Below are positions 28,690 to 36,623 of a stretch of 64,000 nucleotides of DNA, piece after piece (the stretch's first letter is position 1; each line of letters begins with the position of its first letter). The position numbers and the translations under genes are program-made. The stretch comes from Trinickia terrae (lineage in GTDB: Bacteria; Pseudomonadota; Gammaproteobacteria; Burkholderiales; Burkholderiaceae). The notes beneath the pieces are model-generated. The model had not been told where the DNA came from, ran no database searches, and saw only the letters and a list, made by a program, of their open reading frames with translations. Where the stretch lies: NCBI RefSeq assembly GCF_005144415.1, contig NZ_SWJE01000003.1, positions 372,001 to 436,000 on the forward strand, written 5' to 3'.

Positions 28690-29529
28690 ATGCACCTGAT
28701 GAAACACATTCAGCAGCTCAAGCAGTCGCGACGCGGCCATACGCTGCTCGAACTCCTGATCGCGATGATGCTGGGCCTCGTCGTGATCGGTGGGGCGGTG
28801 TCGCTGTATCGGTCGCAGCGCCAAGCGTTCGCGCAGGCGGCCGATGAAGCGTCGATGAGCGATGCAGGCATGACTGCGCTGACGCTGATCGGCCAGCAGG
28901 TGCACATGGCCGGCTTCGTGTCCGCGGATACCCCGCCACGGGGTGCGTCTGAGCAGACCGGCGCTTGGGCGGCAACACCGTCGCTGTTCGGCTGTTCCGG
29001 CGCGCGGCCCGTGGGCGCGGGCGGCGTGCCGAACTGCGAGCCGCTTGCAAGCGGCTCGGATGGAATCGCCGTGCGCTACGTCGGCGACGCGGTATCGACC
29101 TGGCCGACTGCTTCGGGGCAGGCGACTGACTGTCTGGGGCAGGGCGTGGGCGCTTCCGGCGCGGCCGAACTGATCGTCAATCGCTACTACGCCCGGCTCA
29201 GCGCCTCGACCGGCGAGCCGGAGCTCTACTGCGAAGGCAACGGCCGATCTGGAGTCGGGCAGCCGCTGGTGGAGGGCATCGAGCGATTGAGAATCAGGTA
29301 TTGGCTTCGAGGCGCCACGACGTCCGTCGACGCGAACCGCGTTGCTGCAGACCAATGGAGCCGTGTCGTCGCGGTTGATTTGTGCGTGCTCACGCGGGGT
29401 GCGCCGACGCGGCCGCGTGTGCGATATGTCGATTGCGACGGCGCGACAGTGCTCGCTGCCGACAGGCGAGCGCGCCGGGCGTTTGCAAGGCGGATTGCGC
29501 TGCGCAATAACGAAGCGGTGCCGCTGTGA
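28690..29529 (+). CDS. pilW: Minor pilin PilW
   Basis: The 279-residue product has prepilin motif RRGHTLLELLIAMMLGLVVIGGAV (His rather than Phe at +1) and the PilW-like middle part, with GFVSADTPPRG and RYVGDA. Cysteine pairs suggest a disulfide-stabilised pilin head. Met at 28690 is used; a Met three codons later is possible. Its stop overlaps the next gene. Confidence 0.8.
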   Translation: MHLMKHIQQLKQSRRGHTLLELLIAMMLGLVVIGGAVSLYRSQRQAFAQAADEASMSDAGMTALTLIGQQVHMAGFVSADTPPRGASEQTGAWAATPSLFGCSGARPVGAGGVPNCEPLASGSDGIAVRYVGDAVSTWPTASGQATDCLGQGVGASGAAELIVNRYYARLSASTGEPELYCEGNGRSGVGQPLVEGIERLRIRYWLRGATTSVDANRVAADQWSRVVAVDLCVLTRGAPTRPRVRYVDCDGATVLAADRRARRAFARRIALRNNEAVPL

Positions 29530-30074
29530 TGCGCGCGTCGGGCCCGACGAACCGGCCGTTCGCCTGGACGCGTGCGAACGCACGCCGAAAGCGCTCGGGC
29601 GCGGCGCTCCCGGTCGTCCTCGCGATCTCTTCGATGATGCTCGCGACGTCCGCGGCATGGCTCGAAACGTCGACCGCGAACCTCCGGCGCACCGCCAACA
29701 TGCATGACTATCTGCAAGCGTTCCACGCCGCCGATGGAGTGCTTGCGCTCTGCACCCGTGCGCTGCGTGCCGGCGTGGCGCCGGTCATGCCTGCAGTCGA
29801 GCAGGAGCCGGTCGAATGGAGGCGCAGAAATACATTCGATGGACCATTTGCCTTTACACCGCGCACGCCGTGGCCCGGTTCGGCAAGAGCGCCGCAGTGC
29901 CTGATCGAAGCGTGGCAGCTCGCAAGCCGTCCGCATGTGCAGGCGTATCTGCTGACAGCGCGCGGCTTTGGGGCAGCCGAGGCAACGCAGGCCTGGTTGC
30001 AGCGTGAAATCGTTTTTGAGGAGGGGGCGATGACGGAAATCCACTGGCGGCGTATCGTCGCGCGGCCATCGTGA
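29529..30074 (+). CDS. pilX: Minor pilin PilX-like
   Basis: A 181-residue protein with RRKRSGAALPVVLAISSMMLATSAAWLETS near its N-terminus. The lack of Glu at +5 is normal for PilX/GspK-type components. Position between pilW and pilE supports the name. The ATG at 29529 overlaps the pilW TGA (TGATG); the in-frame GTG one codon earlier could also serve. Confidence 0.72.
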   Translation: MRASGPTNRPFAWTRANARRKRSGAALPVVLAISSMMLATSAAWLETSTANLRRTANMHDYLQAFHAADGVLALCTRALRAGVAPVMPAVEQEPVEWRRRNTFDGPFAFTPRTPWPGSARAPQCLIEAWQLASRPHVQAYLLTARGFGAAEATQAWLQREIVFEEGAMTEIHWRRIVARPS

Positions 30075-30526
30075 CGGCCGGTTCGAAACGCTCGAATTGC
30101 CACTGCAGCCACGGCTTCACGATGATCGAACTGGTCGTCGCGCTGGCGATCGTCGCGATTCTGGCAGCGTACGCGGTGCCGTCGTACCGGAGCCATGTCG
30201 CGCGCGGTCATCGAATCGATGCGGCCGCTGCGGTTTATCGTGCGGCACAGTTCGTCGAAGCGAGCGCATTCGCAGGAGGAGAGGCTGCTTTGCCAGCAGG
30301 ACTCGATCAGGCGCCGCCGTACGGAACGGCGATTTACCGGTTGCGAGTCTTGCCAGGAAACGACAGTAACGGAGGCTATACGATAGAGGCGAGGCCTTTA
30401 CCTACAGGCCCGATGGGCGACGACGCGTGTGGCGCATACACGCTGGATGCCAGCGGCGCGCGATCGAACCGGTCCGCCGCTTACGACGGCACACGGCTCG
30501 CAAGCGATTGCTGGTACACGCGTTGA
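30071..30526 (+). CDS. pilE: Type IV pilin PilE-like minor pilin
   Basis: The 151-residue pilin has a HGFTMIELVVALAIVAILAAYAVPSY class III signal with Gly -1 and Glu +5. Two Cys residues near the C-terminus (about 121 and 147) match the disulfide loop of PilE. The start is GTG, overlapping the pilX stop (GTGA). It closes the minor-pilin cluster. No pilY1 tip adhesin is found next to it. Confidence 0.82.
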   Translation: MTAGSKRSNCHCSHGFTMIELVVALAIVAILAAYAVPSYRSHVARGHRIDAAAAVYRAAQFVEASAFAGGEAALPAGLDQAPPYGTAIYRLRVLPGNDSNGGYTIEARPLPTGPMGDDACGAYTLDASGARSNRSAAYDGTRLASDCWYTR

Positions 30527-30553
30527 ATTGAAGTGCTGGCGCCGTAGGCGGGA

Positions 30554-31024
30554 CTAGGAAGAGGAGACAGCGTCCTCGTCGTTGCCGTCGGTTTCGCTCC
30601 GGTCAGGCCTGTCTTGCTTGATGTGCCGCCAGATTCGATAGGCTTCCCAGAGCGCGAGACCGAGGCCGCCCCACTTCAGCGCGGGCTTCACGCCATGCTT
30701 CAAGGCGCCGCGCAAGGGCTTGGCGAGCACCATCGACGCGATCGAGCTGACGAGCGGATGCTGCGCGACGAGTTCGCTCAGGCTCGCGTTGAAGCCCTTG
30801 CCGCCGCGTTGCTTGCTGCCGAAGCCCGGCACGAGCAGCTTGAGCCAGCTGAAGTTCGATACGCTGCGGCGCAGATCCGCAGTCGCCTGCCTGAGTTCGG
30901 CGCGCTCGACATCCGCTCGCAACAGCAGGATTTCCTTGCGGACCGCGCGCAATTGCGGCGCACTCAAGTCTTTCGAACGGCCGCGCTGGCGGCGAACCGT
31001 GGAATCCGGACGGGTCTGGCTCAT
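30554..31024 (-). CDS. YqjK-like / DUF3318-type protein
   Basis: A 156-residue basic protein of unknown function. It has a charged N-terminal helix (LRAVRKEILLLRADVERAELRQATADLRRSV), then a part with amphipathic segments and an acidic tail. It is third in a set with YqjD- and YqjE-like proteins, all on the minus strand, which is the reason for the YqjK-like name. A stress-related membrane role is possible but unproved. Confidence 0.6.
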   Translation of the reverse strand: MSQTRPDSTVRRQRGRSKDLSAPQLRAVRKEILLLRADVERAELRQATADLRRSVSNFSWLKLLVPGFGSKQRGGKGFNASLSELVAQHPLVSSIASMVLAKPLRGALKHGVKPALKWGGLGLALWEAYRIWRHIKQDRPDRSETDGNDEDAVSSS

Positions 31025-31062
31025 GGACGGGGGTTTCGATTCAAGTTGGCGGGAGCTTGCGC

Positions 31063-31452
31063 TTACCGTTTGCGAAACGCTTCGCGGTCTTTCTCGAACT
31101 CCTCGAGCAGGCCCTCGAAGACGACAGGCGCTTCACGCAGCCCGGCGCGTGCCCGCAGCGCGCAAACCATGGCAGCCAGCGCGTAGACGATCGTGATGCC
31201 TGCGAGCGCTTGCCAGCGATAGGTGTCCCAGAACGCGATCGCGATCAGCACGGTCAGGCTGACGAGCGCCATCATGCCCAGCATCATCGCGGCGAGGCCG
31301 AGAAAGAGCACCGCGAGCAGGCGTTCCTTTTCCTCCGCGAGTTCGATCCCGAGCAATTCGAGCCGCGTCTGCAGCAGCGCAAACACGGAGCTCAGCATGC
31401 TGCGCAGGGGCCCATGTTGTGCGGCTTGCGATTGTGTTTCTTGGTTTGGCAT
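31063..31452 (-). CDS. yqjE: YqjE-like phage-holin-family membrane protein
   Basis: The 129-residue protein has two adjacent membrane spans (about 46-72 and 80-100) after a helix with ELLGIELAEEKERLLAVLFLGLAA, which matches the YqjE/DUF1469 family. It is named holin-like for shape only; no phage gene is nearby. It lies between the yqjD- and yqjK-like genes. Confidence 0.8.
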   Translation of the reverse strand: MPNQETQSQAAQHGPLRSMLSSVFALLQTRLELLGIELAEEKERLLAVLFLGLAAMMLGMMALVSLTVLIAIAFWDTYRWQALAGITIVYALAAMVCALRARAGLREAPVVFEGLLEEFEKDREAFRKR

Positions 31453-31583
31453 GGCTTGTGCGCGATGCTTGCCGCGGTTGCGGCAAGAGAAGGCGACCGG
31501 CAGTCGGTGCGCCGGCTCGCCGAAGGTTCAGGCAGTCCGTCCGATGGTTCGGCTTGCCTGGCAGGCGTTGGCCCGCTTGGCCG

Positions 31584-31886
31584 TTACTTGCGATTGATCA
31601 AGAGGCCGATCAGCACGCCGACGCCGGCAGCGATGCCGATGGATGTCCACGGATGCTCGTGGACGTAGTCGTCGGTGGCGCGCACGGCTTTCTTGCCTTT
31701 TTCGACGACGACGACCTGTACGTCTGCCGCCTTCTCCTTGGCCTGCTTGAGGCGGCTGAGCGCGGTCTCGCGCAGCTCCGACGCACGCTCGCCCGTAGCG
31801 CTCGCGGCTTGTTTCAGCAGATCCTCGGCGTCCGCGAGAACGGTTTTGATATCGGACATCAATCTCTCCTTGTTGACTTCTGACAT
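31584..31886 (-). CDS. yqjD: ElaB/YqjD/DUF883 family membrane-anchored protein
   Basis: A 100-residue protein with a coiled-coil region followed by a C-terminal anchor, DDYVHEHPWTSIGIAAGVGVLIGLLINRK, the hallmark of the family. In E. coli YqjD and ElaB bind ribosomes at the membrane in stationary phase. The start MSEVNKERL is chosen from family length; AGGGAG lies upstream on the minus strand. Confidence 0.85.
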   Translation of the reverse strand: MSEVNKERLMSDIKTVLADAEDLLKQAASATGERASELRETALSRLKQAKEKAADVQVVVVEKGKKAVRATDDYVHEHPWTSIGIAAGVGVLIGLLINRK

Positions 31887-32192
31887 TACAGCTCCCTTTT
31901 GTCGTGCCACGCGAGCATCGTAACCAAAGAAGCGGCGGCTGGCGAGCACGGCGCGCGGTTCGTGCACGAACTGTTCCACGGCTGCCGGCCTATTCCGTCA
32001 GCTCGGGCATGGTCTGGATGGAGTTGATGCGACCCGAAAAGTTTCTCTCAAATATGTGGAAAATTACAAAAAATCATGTCGATGTGACGGAATAATCGTT
32101 CGCCGTGCTTGCCGTGTTTTGTATATTCGGCATTTTCAAGACCGTCGCCCGTATCTTCCGCACGCGGTCTTTTCATTCCTCAAGGAGCCTTC
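31887..32192. other. Divergent intergenic region yqjD / peroxiredoxin
   Basis: These 306 bases hold the promoters of two divergent genes. The part at 32040-32130 is AT-rich, with TATATT at 32122-32127 as a possible -10 for the peroxiredoxin gene. I found no clear -35 or operator. Confidence 0.35.
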
Positions 32193-32831
32193 ATGAGTCT
32201 ACGTCTTGGCGACATCGCACCCGATTTCGAACAGGCATCAAGCATCGGCCACATCAAGTTCCACGAATGGCTCGGCGACAGCTGGGGCGTGCTGTTCTCG
32301 CACCCGGCCGATTTCACCCCTGTTTGCACGACGGAACTTGGCTTGACCGCCAAGCTCGCGAGCGAATTCGAGACGCGCAATGTCAAGACGATCGCGCTGT
32401 CGGTCGACAGCGCCGAATCGCACGTCGAGTGGATCAAGGACATCAACGAGACGCAGGCCGCGAGCGTCGGCTTCCCGATCCTCGCCGACGGCGACCGCAA
32501 GGTCTCTCAGCTTTACGACATGATTCACCCGAATGCGAACGAGACGCTGACGGTGCGCTCGCTGTTCGTCATCGATCCGAAGAAGAAGGTGCGGCTCGTC
32601 ATCACGTATCCGGCGAGCACCGGCCGCAATTTCGACGAAGTGCTGCGCGTGATCGATTCGCTGCAGCTGACCGACAACTATCAGGTGGCGACGCCCGGCA
32701 ACTGGAAGCAGGGCGACGACGTCGTGATCGTGCCGTCGCTGAAGGACGAGGACGTCATCAAGCAGAAGTTTCCGAAGGGCTACAAGGCGCTGCGGCCGTA
32801 CTTGCGGCTCACGCCGCAGCCGAACAAGTGA
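32193..32831 (+). CDS. 1-Cys peroxiredoxin (Prx6 family)
   Basis: The 212-residue thiol peroxidase reduces hydrogen peroxide and alkyl peroxides. The active-site motif HPADFTPVCTTEL holds peroxidatic Cys45. No second resolving Cys is seen, so it is of the 1-Cys Prx6 type, supported by the C-terminal GYKALRPYLRLTPQP. The start has AAGGAG 6 bases upstream. It converges with gcdH. Confidence 0.92.
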   Translation: MSLRLGDIAPDFEQASSIGHIKFHEWLGDSWGVLFSHPADFTPVCTTELGLTAKLASEFETRNVKTIALSVDSAESHVEWIKDINETQAASVGFPILADGDRKVSQLYDMIHPNANETLTVRSLFVIDPKKKVRLVITYPASTGRNFDEVLRVIDSLQLTDNYQVATPGNWKQGDDVVIVPSLKDEDVIKQKFPKGYKALRPYLRLTPQPNK

Positions 32832-32839
32832 TGCGGCGC

Positions 32840-32863
32840 GCGGCGGATGTGCGCATCCGCCGC
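32840..32863. terminator. Possible bidirectional terminator hairpin
   Basis: A perfect 10-bp stem (GCGGCGGATG with CATCCGCCGC, 4-base loop) lies between the convergent peroxiredoxin and gcdH genes. It lacks a T-run, so efficiency is uncertain. Confidence 0.5.
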
Positions 32864-32880
32864 CTCCGATCGAGCCCGGG

Positions 32881-34071
32881 TCAGAAGAACGCCTGAATTC
32901 CGGTTTGGGCACGTCCGAGGATTAGCGCATGGATATCGTGCGTGCCCTCGTACGTGTTGACGACCTCCAGGTTCACCAGGTGGCGCGCGACGTTGAATTC
33001 GTCGGAAATGCCGTTGCCGCCGAGCATGTCACGCGCGAGCCGCGCGATGTCGAGCGCCTTGCCGCACGAATTGCGCTTCATGATCGACGTGATCTCGGTG
33101 GCCGCGGTGCCTTCGTCCTTCATCCGTCCCAGGCGCAGCACGCCCTGCAGGCCGAGCGTGATTTCGGTCTGCATGTCGGCGAGCTTTTTCTGGATCAGCT
33201 GGTTGGCGGCGAGCGGGCGGCCGAACTGCTTGCGGTCGAGCACGTACTGCCGCGCGGTATGCCAGCAGGCTTCCGCCGCGCCGAGCGCGCCCCAGGCGAT
33301 GCCGTAGCGCGCCGAGTTCAGGCAGGTGAACGGGCCGCGCAGGCCGCTCACGTCCGGCAGCAGGTTCTCGCCGGGGACGAACACTTCGTCGAGCACGATC
33401 TCGCCGGTGATCGACGCGCGCAGGCCCACCTTGCCGTGGATCGCCGGAGCGGAGAGCCCCTTCCAGCCCTTTTCGAGAATGAAGCCGCGGATCGTGTCGC
33501 GGCCGTCTTCCTCGAGCTTCGCCCAGACGACGAACACATCGGCGATCGGCGAGTTCGTGATCCACATCTTCGAGCCGGACAGCGAGTAGCCGCCGTCCGC
33601 TTTCTTCGCGCGCGTGACCATGCTGCCCGGATCGGACCCGTGGTCGGGCTCGGTGAGGCCGAAGCAGCCGATCCATTCGCCCGTCGCGAGCTTGGGCAGG
33701 TACTTGGCCTTTTGCGCGTCCGAGCCGAACTCGTGGATCGGCACCATCACGAGCGACGACTGCACCGACATCATCGACCGGTAGCCCGAATCGACGCGCT
33801 CCACTTCGCGCGCGATCAGCCCATAGCTCACGTAGTTCAGACCTGGGCCGCCGTACTGCTCGGGGATCGTCGGCCCGAGGAGACCGAGCTCGCCCATCTC
33901 GCGGAAGATCCCGACGTCGGTGCGCTCGTGGCGGAACGCCTCGGTGACGCGCGGCAGGAGCTTGTCCTGCGCGTACGCCGCTGCGGCGTCGCGCACCATG
34001 CGCTCGTCTTCGGTGAGTTGCTGGTTCAGCAGCAGCGGGTCGTCCCAATGGAACTGGGCGGCGTCGGCCAT
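32881..34071 (-). CDS. gcdH: Glutaryl-CoA dehydrogenase
   Basis: A 396-residue acyl-CoA dehydrogenase that oxidises and decarboxylates glutaryl-CoA to crotonyl-CoA in lysine, tryptophan and aromatic degradation. [49 protein letters not shown] and the catalytic Glu in [17 protein letters not shown] identify GcdH. It follows the EAL-like gene by 15 bases on the same strand, so they probably share a transcript. Confidence 0.93.
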   Translation of the reverse strand: MADAAQFHWDDPLLLNQQLTEDERMVRDAAAAYAQDKLLPRVTEAFRHERTDVGIFREMGELGLLGPTIPEQYGGPGLNYVSYGLIAREVERVDSGYRSMMSVQSSLVMVPIHEFGSDAQKAKYLPKLATGEWIGCFGLTEPDHGSDPGSMVTRAKKADGGYSLSGSKMWITNSPIADVFVVWAKLEEDGRDTIRGFILEKGWKGLSAPAIHGKVGLRASITGEIVLDEVFVPGENLLPDVSGLRGPFTCLNSARYGIAWGALGAAEACWHTARQYVLDRKQFGRPLAANQLIQKKLADMQTEITLGLQGVLRLGRMKDEGTAATEITSIMKRNSCGKALDIARLARDMLGGNGISDEFNVARHLVNLEVVNTYEGTHDIHALILGRAQTGIQAFF

Positions 34072-34086
34072 GGCGTCTCTCCTGTC

Positions 34087-34905
34087 TCAAAGCGCCCGGT
34101 CGTGCGTCGCGAACAGCGGCCCCTGCACGAAGCGCACGTCGTATTGCTGAAGCGCATCGAACTGCGCTTCATCCGCGACGCGGCTGAAAATGAGCGGAAT
34201 GCGCAGCCGGTTCGCGTAGCCGACGAGCGGCTTCACCATCGCATCCCTTAGCGCCAGGCCGGCGTCCATCTTGATGAAATCGAGCCGGGCCATGTCCGAT
34301 ACCGACAGGATGTGTCCCGCGTTCGGCAAATTTCCCGCCACCTTGAATCCGTAGAGCTGGTAGCTCTTCGTCAGATAGCCGAGAAACGTCCGGTGCGCGA
34401 CCGCGACGCTCGGCAGCTCGATCACGACCCGCGCCGGGTTCAGCCCAAACGAGATCAGCACCGAGGAGAAGTGCCGGCCGTGGTCGTACTTCACGCTTTT
34501 CAGCAATCGCTCGTGGACGCGCAGGAACAGAAGCCCGTGCCGCTGTCCGCCGAAGAAGTTGATCGCGTGGAGCGCGCGAGATAGACGGTCCAGCGCGACG
34601 AGCTCATGGTCGTCGGCGACGGCGTCGAACGGCTCGAAGGCCGTGCCGTCGAGCCGCTGCGTGATCGCCTGGAAGCCCAGTTCGTCGCCGAAGCGGTCGG
34701 CGCTGTCGGGCGACGACGTCAGCGTCTGCGGGATGCCGTGCATGCTGACGTCGAAGATCGGCTCGTAGGCGCTGCCGATCTCGCAGTTGCGAAACCGCGC
34801 GCAGGCCATGCCGCTGTATTCGCCTTCACCCATCCTCAGATGCTGGCCGAGAAACGGATGGCCGGCGGCATGGGCGACGAGCGCGGGAATGGTCGACGGA
34901 ATCAT
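34087..34905 (-). CDS. Degenerate EAL-domain protein
   Basis: The 272-residue protein has the fold pattern of an EAL domain from SAYEPIFDVS to the C-terminal QQYDVRFVQGPLFA, with DFIKMD matching the conserved Lys strand. The catalytic EAL motif and the DDFG metal motif are not recognisable (GFQAI and VAGNLPNA occupy those places), so c-di-GMP hydrolysis is unlikely. It could be a c-di-GMP sensor or a protein-interaction domain. The N-terminal 40 residues are not recognised. It is directly upstream of gcdH. Confidence 0.75.
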   Translation of the reverse strand: MIPSTIPALVAHAAGHPFLGQHLRMGEGEYSGMACARFRNCEIGSAYEPIFDVSMHGIPQTLTSSPDSADRFGDELGFQAITQRLDGTAFEPFDAVADDHELVALDRLSRALHAINFFGGQRHGLLFLRVHERLLKSVKYDHGRHFSSVLISFGLNPARVVIELPSVAVAHRTFLGYLTKSYQLYGFKVAGNLPNAGHILSVSDMARLDFIKMDAGLALRDAMVKPLVGYANRLRIPLIFSRVADEAQFDALQQYDVRFVQGPLFATHDRAL

Positions 34906-35040
34906 TGGGGACGGTGGGGGCGGTGGCGGGGGGCGCTAAGTGCGGCAACGCGCCGCATTCATTGATGGTAGCAGTCTGCACGTCCCTGTCTTGGAAAAAA
35001 TACGCATATCGATCTGGGGTGTTTCCTCAAGTCCTCAGGG

Positions 35041-35085
35041 TTTACGTTAATTTAACTATACGTAATTGGTTTTACTATGCGTAAA
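35041..35085 (+). promoter_or_regulatory. Candidate operator repeats upstream of hmgA
   Basis: A direct repeat TATACGTAA / TATGCGTAA (35057-35065 and 35076-35084) overlaps inverted motifs TTACG...CGTAA and TTTAC-5-GTAAA (35071-35085). This AT-rich site is a plausible operator for a homogentisate-pathway regulator. No regulator gene is adjacent. Confidence 0.4.
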
Positions 35086-35168
35086 TTCTCGATGGAAGGC
35101 GGCGCGTTCCTGTTTCTGGCGACGCGCCTCTCGCACCTGTTCCGGACGGAATCCACAACTTTGCATGG

Positions 35169-35203
35169 GACCAGAGTAACGCGCTGAAGCGCGAACTCTG
35201 GTC
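35169..35203 (+). promoter_or_regulatory. Long stem-loop in the hmgA leader
   Basis: GACCAGAGT and CGCGCT pair with AGCGCG and ACTCTGGTC, a 15-bp stem with a small bulge and a GA turn. It ends 3 bases before the AGGAG ribosome-binding site of hmgA. It could control translation or mRNA stability, or be a DNA dyad bound by a regulator. Confidence 0.55.
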
Positions 35204-35218
35204 GACAGGAGACACGAC

Positions 35219-36541
35219 ATGTCAATTTCCTCTCGCCACGAAATCGAGCCCGGCTACCAGCCCGGCTTCGCGAACGAGTGCGCGACCGAAGCGCTGCCGG
35301 GCGCCTTGCCGAGCGGCCGCAATTCGCCGCAGCGCGCGCCTTACGGGCTCTACGCCGAGCAGCTCTCGGGCACTGCTTTCACCGCGCCGCGCGGCCACAA
35401 CCGGCGCTCGTGGCTGTACCGGATCCGCCCGGCGGCCGTGCATCAGCCGTTCACGCCGATCGCGTCGCACAAGCTGGTCGCGAGCTTCCACGACGCGCCG
35501 CCGACGCCGCCCAACCAGTTGCGCTGGGACCCGCTGCCGATGCCGGCCGAGCCGACCGACTTCATCGACGGCTGGGTGACGATGGCCGGCAACGGCTCGG
35601 CCGACGCGATGAGCGGCTGCGCGATCCACCTGTACGCGGCGAACCGCTCGATGACGGACCGCTTCTTCTACAACGCCGACGGCGAGCTGCTGATCGTCCC
35701 GCAGGAGGGGCGTCTGCAGATCGCGACCGAGATGGGCCGCATCGACATCGAGCCGTTCGAGATCGCTGTGATTCCGCGCGGCGTGCGCTTTGCCGTCGCG
35801 CTGCCGGACGGCCGCGCGCGCGGCTATATCTGCGAGAACTTCGGGGCGCTCTTGCGTCTGCCCGATCTCGGGCCGATCGGCTCGAACGGTCTCGCGAACC
35901 CGCGCGACTTCCTCACGCCACATGCGGCCTATGAAGACCGGGAAGGCGCGTTCGAACTGGTCGCGAAGCTGAACGGCTTGTTGTGGCGCGCGGACATCGG
36001 CCATTCGCCGCTCGACGTCGTCGCCTGGCACGGCAACTACGCGCCGTACAAGTACGACCTGCGCCGCTTCAATACGATCGGCTCGATCAGCTACGACCAC
36101 CCGGACCCGTCGATCTTCCTCGTGCTGCAGGCGCAAAGCGACACGCCGGGCGTCGATACGATCGACTTCGTGATCTTCCCGCCGCGCTGGCTCGCGGCCG
36201 AGGACACGTTCCGCCCGCCCTGGTATCACCGCAACGTCGCGAGCGAGTTCATGGGGCTCGTGCACGGCGTCTACGACGCGAAGGCCGAGGGCTTCCTGCC
36301 GGGCGGCGCGAGCCTGCACAACTGCATGTCGGGCCACGGCCCGGACGCGGAGACGTTCGAAAAGGCATCCGTGGGCGACACGAGCAAGCCGCACAAAGTG
36401 GGCGACACGATGGCGTTCATGTTCGAGACCCGCACGCTGATCCGCCCGACCCGGTTCGCGCTCGAAACCGCGCAATTGCAGGCGAACTATTACGAGTGCT
36501 GGCAAGGCCTCAAGAAACACTTCAACCCGGAGACAAAATGA
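35219..36541 (+). CDS. hmgA: Homogentisate 1,2-dioxygenase
   Basis: The 440-residue iron enzyme opens homogentisate to maleylacetoacetate in tyrosine and phenylalanine breakdown. [19 protein letters not shown] and [24 protein letters not shown] are typical. The iron site lies in [16 protein letters not shown] and [11 protein letters not shown] (two His and one Glu). fahA follows on the same strand after about 80 bases. A maleylacetoacetate isomerase gene is not found next to them. Confidence 0.97.
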   Translation: MSISSRHEIEPGYQPGFANECATEALPGALPSGRNSPQRAPYGLYAEQLSGTAFTAPRGHNRRSWLYRIRPAAVHQPFTPIASHKLVASFHDAPPTPPNQLRWDPLPMPAEPTDFIDGWVTMAGNGSADAMSGCAIHLYAANRSMTDRFFYNADGELLIVPQEGRLQIATEMGRIDIEPFEIAVIPRGVRFAVALPDGRARGYICENFGALLRLPDLGPIGSNGLANPRDFLTPHAAYEDREGAFELVAKLNGLLWRADIGHSPLDVVAWHGNYAPYKYDLRRFNTIGSISYDHPDPSIFLVLQAQSDTPGVDTIDFVIFPPRWLAAEDTFRPPWYHRNVASEFMGLVHGVYDAKAEGFLPGGASLHNCMSGHGPDAETFEKASVGDTSKPHKVGDTMAFMFETRTLIRPTRFALETAQLQANYYECWQGLKKHFNPETK

Positions 36542-36565
36542 ACTACCCCCACGCTCACTTATGTT

Positions 36566-36620
36566 CGCTGCCCCCCAAGGGGGCGGACGCCTCCCTTGGG
36601 GCGGCCCGGCGGGAGGCGTC
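36566..36620 (+). repeat. Dispersed GC-rich repeat, copy 2, covering the fahA ribosome-binding site
   Basis: CTGCCCCCCAAGGGGGCGG and CTTGGGGCGGCCCG (36566-36608) match copy 1 in the xylA leader. Here GACGCCTCCC (36586-36595) also pairs with GGGAGGCGTC (36611-36620), and GGGAGG is the best ribosome-binding site for fahA. The element lies entirely between hmgA and fahA. Confidence 0.6.
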
Positions 36621-36623
36621 ACG

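Larger units (their letters stand above)
34906..35218. promoter_or_regulatory. Upstream region of hmgA
   Basis: This 313-base gap between divergent genes contains an AT-rich block near 35030-35090 with short inverted and direct repeats, then a long hairpin just before the hmgA ribosome-binding site. The minus-strand promoter for the EAL-like gene should lie near 34906-34990. Both sub-elements are listed separately. Confidence 0.5.

Noticed and set aside
31063-31452. Holin-like protein as a sign of a prophage
   Set aside because: It is a YqjE-family housekeeping membrane protein in a yqjD-yqjE-yqjK-like set; no phage genes are nearby.
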